A stretch of DNA of 62,104 nucleotides from Pseudomonadota bacterium (GTDB lineage Bacteria > Pseudomonadota > Alphaproteobacteria > Acetobacterales > Acetobacteraceae). The DNA lies in NCBI GenBank assembly GCA_021808315.1, contig JAKBBY010000003.1, positions 1 through 62,104 of the forward strand, written 5' to 3'. This document shows, piece after piece, positions 46,198 to 61,381 of the stretch (within the stretch, counting starts at the first letter, position 1; every line of letters begins with the position of its first letter). The position numbers and the translations under genes were made by a program. Under the pieces are notes generated by a model. The model saw only the letters and a list, made by a program, of their open reading frames with translations, was not told the origin of the DNA and searched no databases.

Positions 46198-47136
46198 TCA
46201 AACTCCTCCGGCGGCGAGTGCAAAGGCGCTCACCAGCATGCCGATGACGTAAAGCGTGGTGCCCGTTCCGTTATACCAGGGGGCGCGCTCGCGGGGCTGT
46301 TCCAGCAGGCGGCGCATTAGAAAGAGCTGAGCGATCAACAGGCCCAAAATGATGAAGGCGACGCCGTCATGCCGCCAGCCGAGAAACAGGAAAATCACCG
46401 CAATCTGGGCAAAGGCCATCACATAACAGGCAAGCCGTGCCGCCGCCGGGACGCCGAGTTGGGCGGGCAGCGAGCGGATGCCAATGCGCAAATCCCCCTC
46501 GACCGATTTGAAATCATTGAGCGTCATAATGCCGTGCGCACCCGCACTATAAAGCAACGCCACGATCAAAATCGGCGCGCTGGGTAGCGCATCGCGCATC
46601 ACCGCCGCTCCGGTAAACCACGGCACACCCTCATAACACAGCGCAACGGCGGCATTACCCCACCAGCCATTCATTTTCAGGCGCAATGGCGGCGCGCTAT
46701 AGGCCCAAGCCGCGATGAGCGCGAAGCAGGCCGCGCCAAATCCCCACGACCCGAGCGGTATGGCAACGCCCAACGAGGCCAGCGACCAGATGATGGCCAG
46801 ATACAGCCCCCAACGCCCCGGCATGCGCCCGGAGGGAATGGGCCGGTTCGGCTCATTGATGGCATCGACATGCCGATCATACCAATCATTGACCGCCTGG
46901 CTGGTGCCGCACACCATCGGCCCGGCGAGCAGCACGCCGAGCAGAATTTCCGGCCAGCGCCGCTCAAGCGGCACGCCGGTCGAAACCACGCCGCACATAA
47001 AAGCCCAAATCGCCGCAAACCAAGTGACGGGCTTGAGCAATTCGAGGCATGTCTTCAGCGACGGCAGGCGCACGGCATGCGCGGGAGCGAGAGTGACGGC
47101 TTCGAAAGTAACGCTGGTCTTTTCTGAAACCGCCAT
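46198..47136 (-). CDS. bchG: Bacteriochlorophyll synthase (esterifying)
   Basis: UbiA-family prenyltransferase that esterifies bacteriochlorophyllide a with geranylgeranyl diphosphate. The first aspartate motif is NDWYDRHVDAINEPNRPIPSG, highly typical of BchG/ChlG; the second is LNDFKSVEGDLRIGIRSLP. Eight to nine membrane helices are apparent over 312 residues. The N terminus of about 25 residues is polar. It lies 11 bases downstream of ppsR and overlaps nothing. Confidence 0.97.
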   Translation of the reverse strand: MAVSEKTSVTFEAVTLAPAHAVRLPSLKTCLELLKPVTWFAAIWAFMCGVVSTGVPLERRWPEILLGVLLAGPMVCGTSQAVNDWYDRHVDAINEPNRPIPSGRMPGRWGLYLAIIWSLASLGVAIPLGSWGFGAACFALIAAWAYSAPPLRLKMNGWWGNAAVALCYEGVPWFTGAAVMRDALPSAPILIVALLYSAGAHGIMTLNDFKSVEGDLRIGIRSLPAQLGVPAAARLACYVMAFAQIAVIFLFLGWRHDGVAFIILGLLIAQLFLMRRLLEQPRERAPWYNGTGTTLYVIGMLVSAFALAAGGV

Positions 47137-47147
47137 CCAAACTCCTC

Positions 47148-48599
47148 TTAATCCGCGCCGAGCGGGTCGGCGTCCATCATGCCATAGCGCCGCAATTTGA
47201 CGTAAAGGCTCTGGCGCGACAGGCCGAGCACTTCCGCCGCCGAAGCCCGATTATCGCCGGTCAGGTTCAAGGCCGCTTCAATCGATAGCCGCTCGATCAC
47301 TTCGGTGGTTTCGCGCACAATATCCTTGAGCGAGAGCCGCCCGATCAACTCGCCAATTTGTTCCAGCGAGCGCGGCAACGCCCGGCTGCCGGCGGGCGGT
47401 AGTAATTCTTGTGCGGGGCGGCGGCTGACATTGCGAATCGCAAACCCGAATGATGGCTTGCCTGCATTCATCACATTGACCGCCGAAATCTCCACGTCGG
47501 TTTCGCCGCCAAATGCATCGCGCAGCGCCGTTGGATACAGGCGCACCGAGCCATGTTCGCGCAAATTCGCGATCAGCACACCCAAATCGACCCCGGGCCG
47601 CCCGAGCCACCGATCGAGCGACTCGCCCAGCGCTTGTTCCTCATTGACGATCTGCGCCATATCCAGAAACGCGGCATTGGCCGAAATCACCCGCCCATCC
47701 GGCCCGGTCACGACAAAGCCATCCGGCGCACTCTCGATCAATTTCAGCAATTTCGCCTTGCTATCGGAAAGCAAATGCCGTGGGTCGAGCGCGTTGACCG
47801 GCGCCAGCCGCAGCAAGACGCTTTGTTGATCGCCTTGGCGAAATAAAAATCCAACGACGTGCAATTCATCGCTCGCCTCGCCGCGCGCGAGCTTGATGCG
47901 CACATCATCCGCCCGGCCACCGGCGCGCAAGGCGTTGAGCAAACCATCAAAGGCCGCGTCGCTGTCTGGCTCCAGCAAATCGCCAAAAGCCGCACCGACC
48001 AAGCGTTCGCCACCACCAAACAAGGCCTGCGCCGCCGCATTGGCTTCGGTCACCCGCCGCGAGGGGGCATCCAGGATCAGGACCGGCTCGGTCGACATCT
48101 GGAACAAAATCCGATAGCGCGTCTCGATCTGGCGCAGCCGCGCGTAATCGCGCTCAAGCGATTGCTGCACATCGACCAGTCGCTGTTGCAATGCCGCCAG
48201 CGGGCGTAAATCCCGGCCAAACGCAATGGTTTCGCCGCTTCGCCCCAGCGGCACGAGCGAGAATAAAATTGGAATATCGGTGCCGTCGGCGCCTGGATAA
48301 TTGACGTGGCGAGAAAGATTGGCCGACCCGGCATGGCCATCACGATCCGCAGCAATGGCGATGAGACTGTCGATTTTCTGACGACTTTCGATCGTCACGG
48401 TCGAGCCCCATGGCTTGCCCAACCAAGTGTCGATCTGGACGAATTCGGCTGCGAAACCATCGTTCTGAAACGCGATGTCGCGGATAATGCCCTTGCGGTC
48501 GATAATCAACGCGATATCGGCTGCCGCTGCGATCAACGCGGCTGCGGAGTCGGCGCTCACATCGGTCAGCCATTTGGCGGGAGCCCGAAAGGCTTTCAT
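47148..48599 (-). CDS. ppsR: PpsR/CrtJ-type photosynthesis repressor, cysteine-free
   Basis: Transcriptional regulator of photosynthesis genes binding TGT-N12-ACA palindromes. The 483-residue protein has an N-terminal PAS-like region (about 15-130), a Q-linker helix (LQQRLVDVQQSLERDYARLR), two PAS domains (about 155-265 and 280-395), and a C-terminal Fis-type HTH: AALNLTGDNRASAAEVLGLS then RQSLYVKLRRYGM. Reading the whole protein I find no cysteine, although Rhodobacter PpsR/CrtJ use two for redox control; the residue before IEAAL is Ser in place of the usual Cys as I recall it. No good ribosome site precedes the ATG. Confidence 0.94.
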   Translation of the reverse strand: MKAFRAPAKWLTDVSADSAAALIAAAADIALIIDRKGIIRDIAFQNDGFAAEFVQIDTWLGKPWGSTVTIESRQKIDSLIAIAADRDGHAGSANLSRHVNYPGADGTDIPILFSLVPLGRSGETIAFGRDLRPLAALQQRLVDVQQSLERDYARLRQIETRYRILFQMSTEPVLILDAPSRRVTEANAAAQALFGGGERLVGAAFGDLLEPDSDAAFDGLLNALRAGGRADDVRIKLARGEASDELHVVGFLFRQGDQQSVLLRLAPVNALDPRHLLSDSKAKLLKLIESAPDGFVVTGPDGRVISANAAFLDMAQIVNEEQALGESLDRWLGRPGVDLGVLIANLREHGSVRLYPTALRDAFGGETDVEISAVNVMNAGKPSFGFAIRNVSRRPAQELLPPAGSRALPRSLEQIGELIGRLSLKDIVRETTEVIERLSIEAALNLTGDNRASAAEVLGLSRQSLYVKLRRYGMMDADPLGAD

Positions 48600-48702
48600 C
48601 AGGTGTCACACTTTCAGTCCCGGACTGACCCATATTTCGGATGAGGGCTGGGACATTTCGGGACATGTGGCATCGGCCTGCCGCCGTCAACCTGCCGAAC
48701 CA

Positions 48703-48716
48703 TTGATATATGTCAA
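48703..48716. promoter_or_regulatory. FNR/FnrL-type box upstream of ppsR
   Basis: TTGATATATGTCAA reads TTGAT-N4-GTCAA, one mismatch from the FNR consensus TTGAT-N4-ATCAA, with an additional symmetric A/T pair outside. It overlaps the aerR stop codon and lies about 110 bases upstream of the ppsR start. It would place ppsR (and the downstream bch genes) under oxygen-sensing control if functional. Confidence 0.45.
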
Positions 48717-49606
48717 TTTTTGGCAACTTTGACTCCTTGCGTCATTTTTGCGCAAAGTTTATGGGCAATCATCAAGGCTGTTTCGGCATCCGGCGCAAAT
48801 CCATCGGCCCCGATGAATTGGGCGCGCTCAGGATGGGCGTTGAAGGCTTGGCCGCCCACCAACACCACCAGAGCCGGGTTGCATGCCGCCCGCCGCAACG
48901 AGCGAATTGTCGCGGGCAGGCTGCGTAAAAACCGCTCGGCACTCACCGAAATCCCGACCAGATCGTACCAATTGCGCTTGGCGAGCACCAATAATCCTGC
49001 ACTCGTCACTCGCGATGGCGTATCAACCTGCCAACCGGCCCGGGTGAATAAATCATCCAGCACCACCACGCCGAAATTATGGGTCTCGCCCGGTGCCGGC
49101 GTGATCAGGGCGCTGCGCCCGAAATCGCGCATCAAGGGCGCCTCAACCGCATGATCAGCGGTATCGCGCAGAATTTGATTGAGCCGGATCATTCCAAGGC
49201 TGACCACGGCAATGTCACAGCGATCCTGATCCCATAATTCGCCGAGTCGCTTCGCCGCCGCGCCCAACAAATTATGCAAGAGATCGTGCCGACTCACCCC
49301 GCGGACGGTCAGCCCGTCGGCCAAGGCGCGGGCATGGTCGAGATCATCCTCAAGAATAAAGCCAACAAATAAGGTCAAATCGGTTTCGCTCGGTTGCGAC
49401 CGATCAATGCTGTGTGCTGCCGGGCGCGACCAAGTGCCGCACAGCCGGGGCAGAACCTCGTTCTCAATTGCGGCCTCCAACAAAGCCGTCCAAGGCCGCA
49501 CCTTGGTGGCCTGCGCGGCCTCACCGGTCGACGTGCCGGATGCGGGCGTCGGATCGGACGGTGTCGGGTTGGTTGGATCGTCGTTTGTCTGACTTGCGTT
49601 ACGCAT
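48713..49606 (-). CDS. AerR/PpaA-type cobalamin-domain antirepressor
   Basis: A 297-residue regulator of the PpaA/AerR family, which in Rhodobacter binds cobalamin and modulates PpsR/CrtJ. After a Thr/Pro/Ser-rich N terminus (1-35) come an alpha-helical part (about 75-150, with LLHNLLGAAAKRLGELWDQDR) and a B12-binding-like SCHIC domain (about 165-285) including ETHNFG, an ExHxxG motif with His176 as a plausible cobalamin ligand. The gene is directly upstream of ppsR and divergent from bchF, as in other purple bacteria. AGGAGAGG precedes the ATG. It is not a DNA-binding HTH protein by appearance. Confidence 0.88.
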   Translation of the reverse strand: MRNASQTNDDPTNPTPSDPTPASGTSTGEAAQATKVRPWTALLEAAIENEVLPRLCGTWSRPAAHSIDRSQPSETDLTLFVGFILEDDLDHARALADGLTVRGVSRHDLLHNLLGAAAKRLGELWDQDRCDIAVVSLGMIRLNQILRDTADHAVEAPLMRDFGRSALITPAPGETHNFGVVVLDDLFTRAGWQVDTPSRVTSAGLLVLAKRNWYDLVGISVSAERFLRSLPATIRSLRRAACNPALVVLVGGQAFNAHPERAQFIGADGFAPDAETALMIAHKLCAKMTQGVKVAKN

Positions 49607-49631
49607 CGGCCCTCTCCTGCGCCTGAAATGA

Positions 49632-49661
49632 ATGGTGCGCCAAGACGGCCAGAAGTGTCAA
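49632..49661 (-). promoter_or_regulatory. Candidate aerR promoter
   Basis: On the minus strand TTGACA (complement of 49656-49661) is followed after 18 bases by CACCAT at 49632-49637. The start point would be some 20 bases before the aerR ATG. The -35 box overlaps the left half of a PpsR-like palindrome. The -10 box is weak (3 of 6). Confidence 0.45.
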
Positions 49662-49673
49662 GCAAAATTGACG
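49656..49673. promoter_or_regulatory. PpsR-like site A (TGT-N12-ACG)
   Basis: TGTCAAGCAAAATTGACG has the PpsR/CrtJ layout TGT-N12-ACA with one mismatch and inner symmetry (TCAA/TTGA). It covers the -35 box of the aerR promoter. Confidence 0.55.
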
Positions 49674-49689
49674 TAAATAAAGATTGACA
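49672..49689. promoter_or_regulatory. PpsR-like site B (CGT-N12-ACA)
   Basis: CGTAAATAAAGATTGACA has the TGT-N12-ACA layout with one mismatch. It abuts site A, sharing two bases, and covers the -35 box of the bchF-direction promoter. Adjacent paired sites are how PpsR/CrtJ tetramers typically bind. Confidence 0.5.
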
Positions 49690-49713
49690 GTTGGGGCGAT
49701 GGCGCAGTAGCCT
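49684..49713 (+). promoter_or_regulatory. Candidate bchF operon promoter
   Basis: TTGACA at 49684-49689 is a consensus -35 box; TAGCCT lies 18 bases downstream as a weak -10. Transcription would begin near 49720 and give a leader that includes a well-placed ribosome site and the 48-codon ORF before bchF. Overlapped by PpsR-like site B. Confidence 0.45.
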
Positions 49714-49748
49714 TCCCTGGTCGCCATCGTGCGACCGAGGAAACTCTG

Positions 49749-49894
49749 ATGGATGCAAGTGAAGCTTGGACTTTTTGGCATTTTAGCCTCCCCGACGCTC
49801 GATGCTGTGTGGTCCAGCGATATAGCTGGCTTGGCGCGCGGCATCCGGCACGTCGAAATCGTAGCGAACACCGCGATGCGAAGGATGTCAAGTG

Positions 49895-49895
<1 letters not shown>
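49749..49895 (+). CDS. 48-codon leader ORF translationally coupled to bchF
   Basis: An ATG with an excellent ribosome site (GAGGA, spacing seven bases) opens a 48-residue frame starting MDASEAWTFWHFSLPDARCC and ending in a basic, polar tail (RRNRSEHRDAKDVK). Its TGA overlaps the next ATG at 49895 (TGATG), which opens bchF in its long form. It has three Trp, three His and a Cys-Cys pair near the middle. I recognise no family. It may be a small protein of the photosynthesis cluster or a leader whose translation controls bchF. It lies downstream of the candidate promoter and upstream of bchF on the same message. Confidence 0.5.
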
Positions 49896-51750
<1,855 letters not shown>

Positions 51751-51753
51751 ATC

Positions 51754-53224
51754 ATGCAATTGACACTCTGGACCTATGAAGGCCCGCCCCATGTCGGCGC
51801 GATGCGAATCGCCACGGCAATGCGCGGTGTGCATTACGTGCTGCACGCCCCGCAAGGCGACACCTATGCCGATTTGCTGTTCACCATGATTGAACGGCGT
51901 GATCGCCGCCCGCCGGTCACCTACACCACCTTCCAGGCCCGCGATTTGGGTGCTGACACCGCGACCTTGTTCAAAAACGCCGTGCGCGAGGCGTATGATC
52001 GGTTTCGCCCGGAAGCGATGATCGTTGGCGCGTCTTGCACCGCCGAACTGATCCAGGATGATCCGGGCGGCCTCGCCGAGTCGCTCGGCCTGCCCATCCC
52101 GGTGATCGCGCTTGAGCTTCCTGCCTATCAGCGCAAGGAAAATTGGGGTGCGGCGGAAACGCTCTATCGCTTGGTTCGCGCCGCGACCCTGGGTGCGAAG
52201 CCGCAACGCGGCGCATTTTCGGTCAATATTCTCGGCCCCACCGCGCTGGGCTTTCGCCACCGCGATGATCTCGCCGAAATCACCGCGTTGATCCGCGCGC
52301 TGGGCATCAGCATCAACGTGATTGCGCCATGGAATGCGCGCTTTGCCGATTTACAGCGCCTGCCCTTGGCCCATGCCAATATCGTGCTGTACCCCGAAAT
52401 CGCGGGCACCGCGGCGGCATATCTCGCCCGCACCTTCGGTCAAAAAACGATAAGCACGGTGCCTATCGGCCTGAATGCCACGCGCGAATTCATCGCCGAA
52501 CTCACCACGCTCGCGGACGTGGCATGCCCAGATGACATCGAGGCCGACCAACGCTCCTCCTGGTATACGCGCTCGGTCGACTCGACCTACCTTACCGGCA
52601 AGCGCGCCTTTATTTTTGGCGATGCCAGCCACGCCATCGCACTGGCGCGCGTTGCCGCGGAGGAAATGGGCTTCACCGTGGTCGGGCTTGGCACCTATAG
52701 CCGGGAATTTGGCCGCGAACTGCGCGAGGCTGCGGCCCAATATGGCGTCACGCCGCTGATCAGCGATGATTATCTGGAAATCGAAGCCGCCATTGGTGCC
52801 GCCGTTCCGGAAATTGTGCTCGGCACGCAAATGGAGCGCCATATCGCCAAACGTCTCGGCATCCCCTGCGCGGTGATTTCTGCGCCAATGCATGTGCAGG
52901 ATTTTCCCGCCCGCCGCGCGCCGGTGATGGGGTTTGAAGGATCAAATGTGCTGTTTGATACGTTAACTCATCCGCTGATGATGGGGCTGGAAGAGCATCT
53001 GATTGGCATGTTCCGGGAGGATTTCGAATTTCACGCCGATGCAGCCCCCTCGCATCTGGGCGGTGATGTTGCGGTACGCCCCGAAACCCTGGTCTCCGGC
53101 TGGGATCAAGCGGCGGAAGCGGAGCTGAAAAAAATCCCGTTCTTTGTGCGCGGCAAAGCGCGCCGGAACACCGAGAGTTTTGCTGCCGAACACGGCGTCA
53201 GCTTGATCACCATTGAGACTTTAT

Positions 53225-53253
<29 letters not shown>
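51754..53253 (+). CDS. bchB: Light-independent protochlorophyllide reductase subunit B
   Basis: Second subunit of the NB core. Asp36, the unusual non-cysteine cluster ligand known from BchB, is present at exactly that position in [46 protein letters not shown] and the C-terminal [16 protein letters not shown] are family signatures. Length is 499. AAGG lies eight bases before the ATG and three bases separate it from the bchN stop. Its 3' end overlaps the bchH start by 29 bases. Confidence 0.97.
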
Positions 53254-57782
<4,529 letters not shown>

Positions 57783-57783
<1 letters not shown>

Positions 57784-58481
57784 TGAGCACCTCCACTTAC
57801 GAGCGTCGCCGCAGCGAGATCGAAACCTACTTTGATCGCACCGCTCTGGCGGCCTGGGCGCGGATGACCTCGGATGCGCCGTTAGGCCGGATTCGCGCGA
57901 CGGTCCGTGCCGGCCGCGAAGCGATGCGCGCAAGCCTACTCGCCATGCTGCCAGCGGATTTGACCGGCGCCCGCCTGCTTGATGCTGGATGCGGCACCGG
58001 CGCCCTTGCGCTGGAAGCCGCGCGGCGCGGCGCGCAGGTCGTGGGCATCGATATCTCACCCCAACTGATCGGCATCGCCCGTGAACGCGCAGCCAACGAT
58101 GCGGCGATGGCGCAGATCGAATTTAGCGCGGGTGACATGCTCGATCCGGCTTATGGTCGTTTCGATTATGTTATCGCTATGGATTCACTGATCCATTACG
58201 CCCAACCCATGGTCATCGCCGCCTTAGCGAGCCTTGCCCCTCGGGTCGATCAGGCGATCTTGTTCACCTTCGCGCCGCGCACGCCGTTACTGGCAACCAT
58301 GCATCTCGTGGGTCGGCAATTCCCCCGCAGCGATCGCGCACCGATGATTGAGCCACTGGGCGAACGCGCCTTGCATCGAGCGATCCGCAGCACGCCAAGC
58401 CTCCGTGCGTTCTCAATCGGGCGCAGCGAAAAAATCACGAGCGGATTTTACGTCTCCAAAGCCCTGGAGTTGCGCCGGTGA
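57783..58481 (+). CDS. bchM: Magnesium-protoporphyrin IX methyltransferase
   Basis: SAM-dependent enzyme that methylates the 13-propionate of Mg-protoporphyrin. It has the N-terminal RRRSEIETYFDRTALAAW, typical of BchM/ChlM, motif I LLDAGCGTGALALEAARRGA, VVGIDISPQLI, and the C-terminal SGFYVSKALELRR. Length is 232. Start is the TAATG with bchL; its stop overlaps the GTG start of lhaA. Confidence 0.96.
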
Positions 58482-59938
58482 AACTCAAAGGCCCCAGCAA
58501 AATAGCGCCATTTTGGATGCGGCTCGATACGAGCTGGCTGCCTTTTGCTGACGCGGCCACCCCGGAACTGCCGATGCGCCGGTTGTTACGGTTATCGTTA
58601 TTCCAAGTCACCGTGGGCCTCGCTTTGGCGCTGATGATCGGCACGCTCAACCGCGTGATGATCGTCGAGTTGCGTGTCTCGGCGGCCTTGGTCTCGTTCA
58701 TGATCGCCGTGCCGCTTTTGTTAGCACCCGCCCGCGCGATCATTGGTTTTCGCTCTGATCATCACCGCTCGGCTTTTGGTTGGCGCCGCGTGCCCTTTAT
58801 CTGGTTTGGCACGTTGGGTCAGTTTGGCGGCTTCGCGATCATGCCGTTCGCACTTATCGTGCTGTCGGGCCATGTGCGCACGCATATCGGCCCCACCATC
58901 GGGCATATTGGCGCTGCTCTCGCATTTTTGATGGTGGGGCTTGGCATGCACACGGTGCAAACGGCGGGCCTCGCCCTCGCGACCGATTTGGCTCCGGAAG
59001 CGGCACGCCCCAAAGTGGTCGCTATGCTGTCATCGGGTCTGCTCGTGGGCATGATCGGCGGCGCGCTCATCTATGGCGTCTTGCTCACCCCGTTCAGCTT
59101 GGTTCGGTTGATTCAGGTTCTACAAGGCACCGCCGCAATCACCATGATTTTGAACGGTGTGGCAATGTGGAAGCAAGAGCCACGCCGCAGCGATGCCGAG
59201 GTCGCAGCCCTCACCGCGACCGCCGGTGAACGAACCTTGCGCCATGCGTGGATGGTGTTCCGCACCCAGCCGCGCGCGATCCGCCGCCTCATCGCTATCG
59301 GCCTCGGCACGCTCGCTTTCTCAATGCAAGATATTTTGTTGGAGCCGTATGGCGGGCAAATTTTACATCTCGCCGTGGGGCAAACCACGGCGCTGACTGC
59401 AATGCTTGCGGCGGGCGCTGGCATCGCCTTCGTGCTGGGCGGCAAGCGTCTTGCGTGCGGTGCGGACCCGTATCGGCTGGCGGCATTTGGCACAATCATC
59501 GGGCTGTTTGCCTTTTGTGCGGTCATTTTCTCAAGCCCGTTGAATTTGGCGCCGTTATTTGCCGCAGGGGTGTTCCTCGTCGGGCTTGGCGGCGGCCTAT
59601 TTTTACTCGGCACCCTGTCGGACGCGATGGGAAGGGTGGTGGGCGGCATGAGTGGCCTCGCGCTCGGGGCCTGGGGAGCGGTTCAAGCGCTCGCCGCTGG
59701 CTGCGCTATCGCCACAGCCGGTCTCCTGCGTCACTTTGTTGGCGCGCTCGCACAATCCGGCGCATTAGGCCCCGCGATCCATAGTCCTGCCGCGGGTTAT
59801 CTCGCGGTCTATGAAGTCGAAATCGTGCTCCTGTTTATTTCGCTCATTGCCATTGGCCCATTGGTTCGCCGTGACGAACCAAACCCGATGATCGCTAAGA
59901 CCAGCCGACCCACTCGCTCTTTAACAGCACAACTCTAA
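58478..59938 (+). CDS. lhaA: LhaA/PucC-family light-harvesting 1 assembly protein
   Basis: A 486-residue major-facilitator-like protein of the BCD (bacteriochlorophyll delivery) family, needed for LH1 assembly. Twelve membrane helices are evident. Signatures are RLSLFQVTVGLALALMIGTL, LNRVMIVELRVSAALVS, GFRSDHHRSAFGWRRVPFIW and MQDILLEPYGGQILHLAVGQ. It starts with GTG at 58478, overlapping the bchM stop, and is thus coupled. A 35-residue N-terminal tail precedes the first helix. The puhA start is 13 bases downstream, so the puhA promoter must be within this gene. Confidence 0.95.
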   Translation: MKLKGPSKIAPFWMRLDTSWLPFADAATPELPMRRLLRLSLFQVTVGLALALMIGTLNRVMIVELRVSAALVSFMIAVPLLLAPARAIIGFRSDHHRSAFGWRRVPFIWFGTLGQFGGFAIMPFALIVLSGHVRTHIGPTIGHIGAALAFLMVGLGMHTVQTAGLALATDLAPEAARPKVVAMLSSGLLVGMIGGALIYGVLLTPFSLVRLIQVLQGTAAITMILNGVAMWKQEPRRSDAEVAALTATAGERTLRHAWMVFRTQPRAIRRLIAIGLGTLAFSMQDILLEPYGGQILHLAVGQTTALTAMLAAGAGIAFVLGGKRLACGADPYRLAAFGTIIGLFAFCAVIFSSPLNLAPLFAAGVFLVGLGGGLFLLGTLSDAMGRVVGGMSGLALGAWGAVQALAAGCAIATAGLLRHFVGALAQSGALGPAIHSPAAGYLAVYEVEIVLLFISLIAIGPLVRRDEPNPMIAKTSRPTRSLTAQL

Positions 59939-59951
59939 CACGAGGTCCGTC

Positions 59952-60725
59952 ATGCAAACCGGTGCCATAACCCCTTATATCGATGTCGCCCAGCTGGTGC
60001 TTTATGCGTTCTGGATTTTCTTTGCGGCTTTGATTTGGTATCTGATCAAGGAAAATAAACGCGAAGGTTATCCGCTTGTGACGAACCGCCCCGGCGAGCG
60101 CCCGAGCGGTTTGGTGCCGGTTCCTGCGCCCAAAACATTCCTGCTGCCGAACGGCAAAACCAAATCAGTGCCCTGGAACGAGCCGCTGGAAGTGCTCAAC
60201 GCGCGCCAGTCGGCGCCGTGGGAAGGCGCGCCGATCATACCGCTTGGCAACCCGATGCAAGACGGGCTTGGCCCCGCCGCTTACACCCAGCGCGATGATG
60301 AGCCTGAGAAAATGCCAGAAGGCGAAGATCGCATCGTGCCGATCCGGGTTGCTCATGGCTATAGTGTGGCGAGCGAAGACCCTGATCCACGCGGCGCGCC
60401 GGTTATCACGCTCGATGGCAAAATTGCCGGCACTGTGGTTGATTTGTGGGTCGACCTCGCTGATCAGCAATTGGTTTGGTATGAGGCGGATGCTGCCACC
60501 ACGCCAACCCGCCGCGTGATGTTTCCCGCGACTTTGGTTTGTGTGCAAGGCTCAGGCAGTGCGATCAAAGTCAAAGTTGCTTCGGTAACCGCGCAACAAT
60601 TCGCTGAAGCGCCGTCCCTCGCTGAACCGGATCGGATCACTCCGCGCGAGGAGGATCGCTTGATGGCCTATTTCGCCTCCGGTCATCTCTACGCCACCCC
60701 GCAACGCTCGGAGCCTTACCTATGA
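59952..60725 (+). CDS. puhA: Photosynthetic reaction-centre H subunit
   Basis: The H subunit caps the cytoplasmic face of the L/M core and guides proton uptake to QB. It has a single N-terminal membrane helix (about 11-32, VAQLVLYAFWIFFAALIWYL), then YPLVTNRPG and FLLPNGKTKSVP, and a cytoplasmic beta domain with GTVVDLWVDLADQQLVWYEA and the C-terminal DRITPREEDRLMAYFASGHL, a family hallmark. Length is 257. GAGG precedes the ATG. The end overlaps puhB by ATGA. Confidence 0.97.
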   Translation: MQTGAITPYIDVAQLVLYAFWIFFAALIWYLIKENKREGYPLVTNRPGERPSGLVPVPAPKTFLLPNGKTKSVPWNEPLEVLNARQSAPWEGAPIIPLGNPMQDGLGPAAYTQRDDEPEKMPEGEDRIVPIRVAHGYSVASEDPDPRGAPVITLDGKIAGTVVDLWVDLADQQLVWYEADAATTPTRRVMFPATLVCVQGSGSAIKVKVASVTAQQFAEAPSLAEPDRITPREEDRLMAYFASGHLYATPQRSEPYL

Positions 60726-61381
60726 GCAATTCTTCAGTCACGCCCGATGGCTTGCCGCATGGCCTGCCCGTTGGCGAAACGCTGCTTTGGCAGGGCAAGC
60801 CCGATTTTCGTCGCCTGCTGATGGATGCGTTTCGTCTGCGGATGCTCAGCGTCTATGTCGGTGCCATCGTGGTCTGGAGCGTGGTGAGTGCGGCCTTTGC
60901 CGGGTATGATCCGCGCGAGATACTGGCTTCAGCCGTCTGGGCGATGAGTCTGGGCACACTCGCCCTCGCCTTGATAACTTTAATGGCTTGGCTGACGGCG
61001 CGCAGCACAATTTATACCATCACGTCGCGCCGCGTCGTCATCGCGCACGGGGCGAGCATTCGCAAACATCTGAACTTACCCTTTGCCAAAATCGAAGCGG
61101 CTGGAATTCGGATCAACGAGCAAGGCGTTGGTGATATCCCGCTGACGCTCGACGGGCAGACCCGCCTTTCCTACATTTTACTCTGGCCGCATGTTAAAGC
61201 GGGGAAAAAGGCTGGCGTGGAGCCGATGATGCGTGCGGTTCCTGATGCGGGATCGGTGGCCAAACTTCTGGCGGATGCCTGGGCCGCGCATCAAGGCGAG
61301 ACCGCCAACTTCGTGCTGCGCGACCAAGCCACCCCGGCACGCGCCAAGCAACCGGCCTTAGGCCAAGCGCACGCCGCATGA
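60722..61381 (+). CDS. puhB: Photosynthetic complex assembly protein PuhB
   Basis: A 219-residue membrane protein required for reaction-centre assembly. It begins LPHGLPVGETLLWQGKPDFR, has two to three helices (about 40-95), and then a PH-like domain with TSRRVVIAHGASIRKHLNLP (motif of bacterial PH proteins) and RLSYILLWPHVKAG. Starts and ends as ATGA overlaps with puhA and puhC. Confidence 0.95.
   Translation: MSNSSVTPDGLPHGLPVGETLLWQGKPDFRRLLMDAFRLRMLSVYVGAIVVWSVVSAAFAGYDPREILASAVWAMSLGTLALALITLMAWLTARSTIYTITSRRVVIAHGASIRKHLNLPFAKIEAAGIRINEQGVGDIPLTLDGQTRLSYILLWPHVKAGKKAGVEPMMRAVPDAGSVAKLLADAWAAHQGETANFVLRDQATPARAKQPALGQAHAA

Noticed and set aside
49576-49606. Another TGT-N12-ACG match inside the aerR 5' coding region
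   Set aside because: It has a mismatch, lacks inner symmetry and encodes the aerR N terminus; probably chance.
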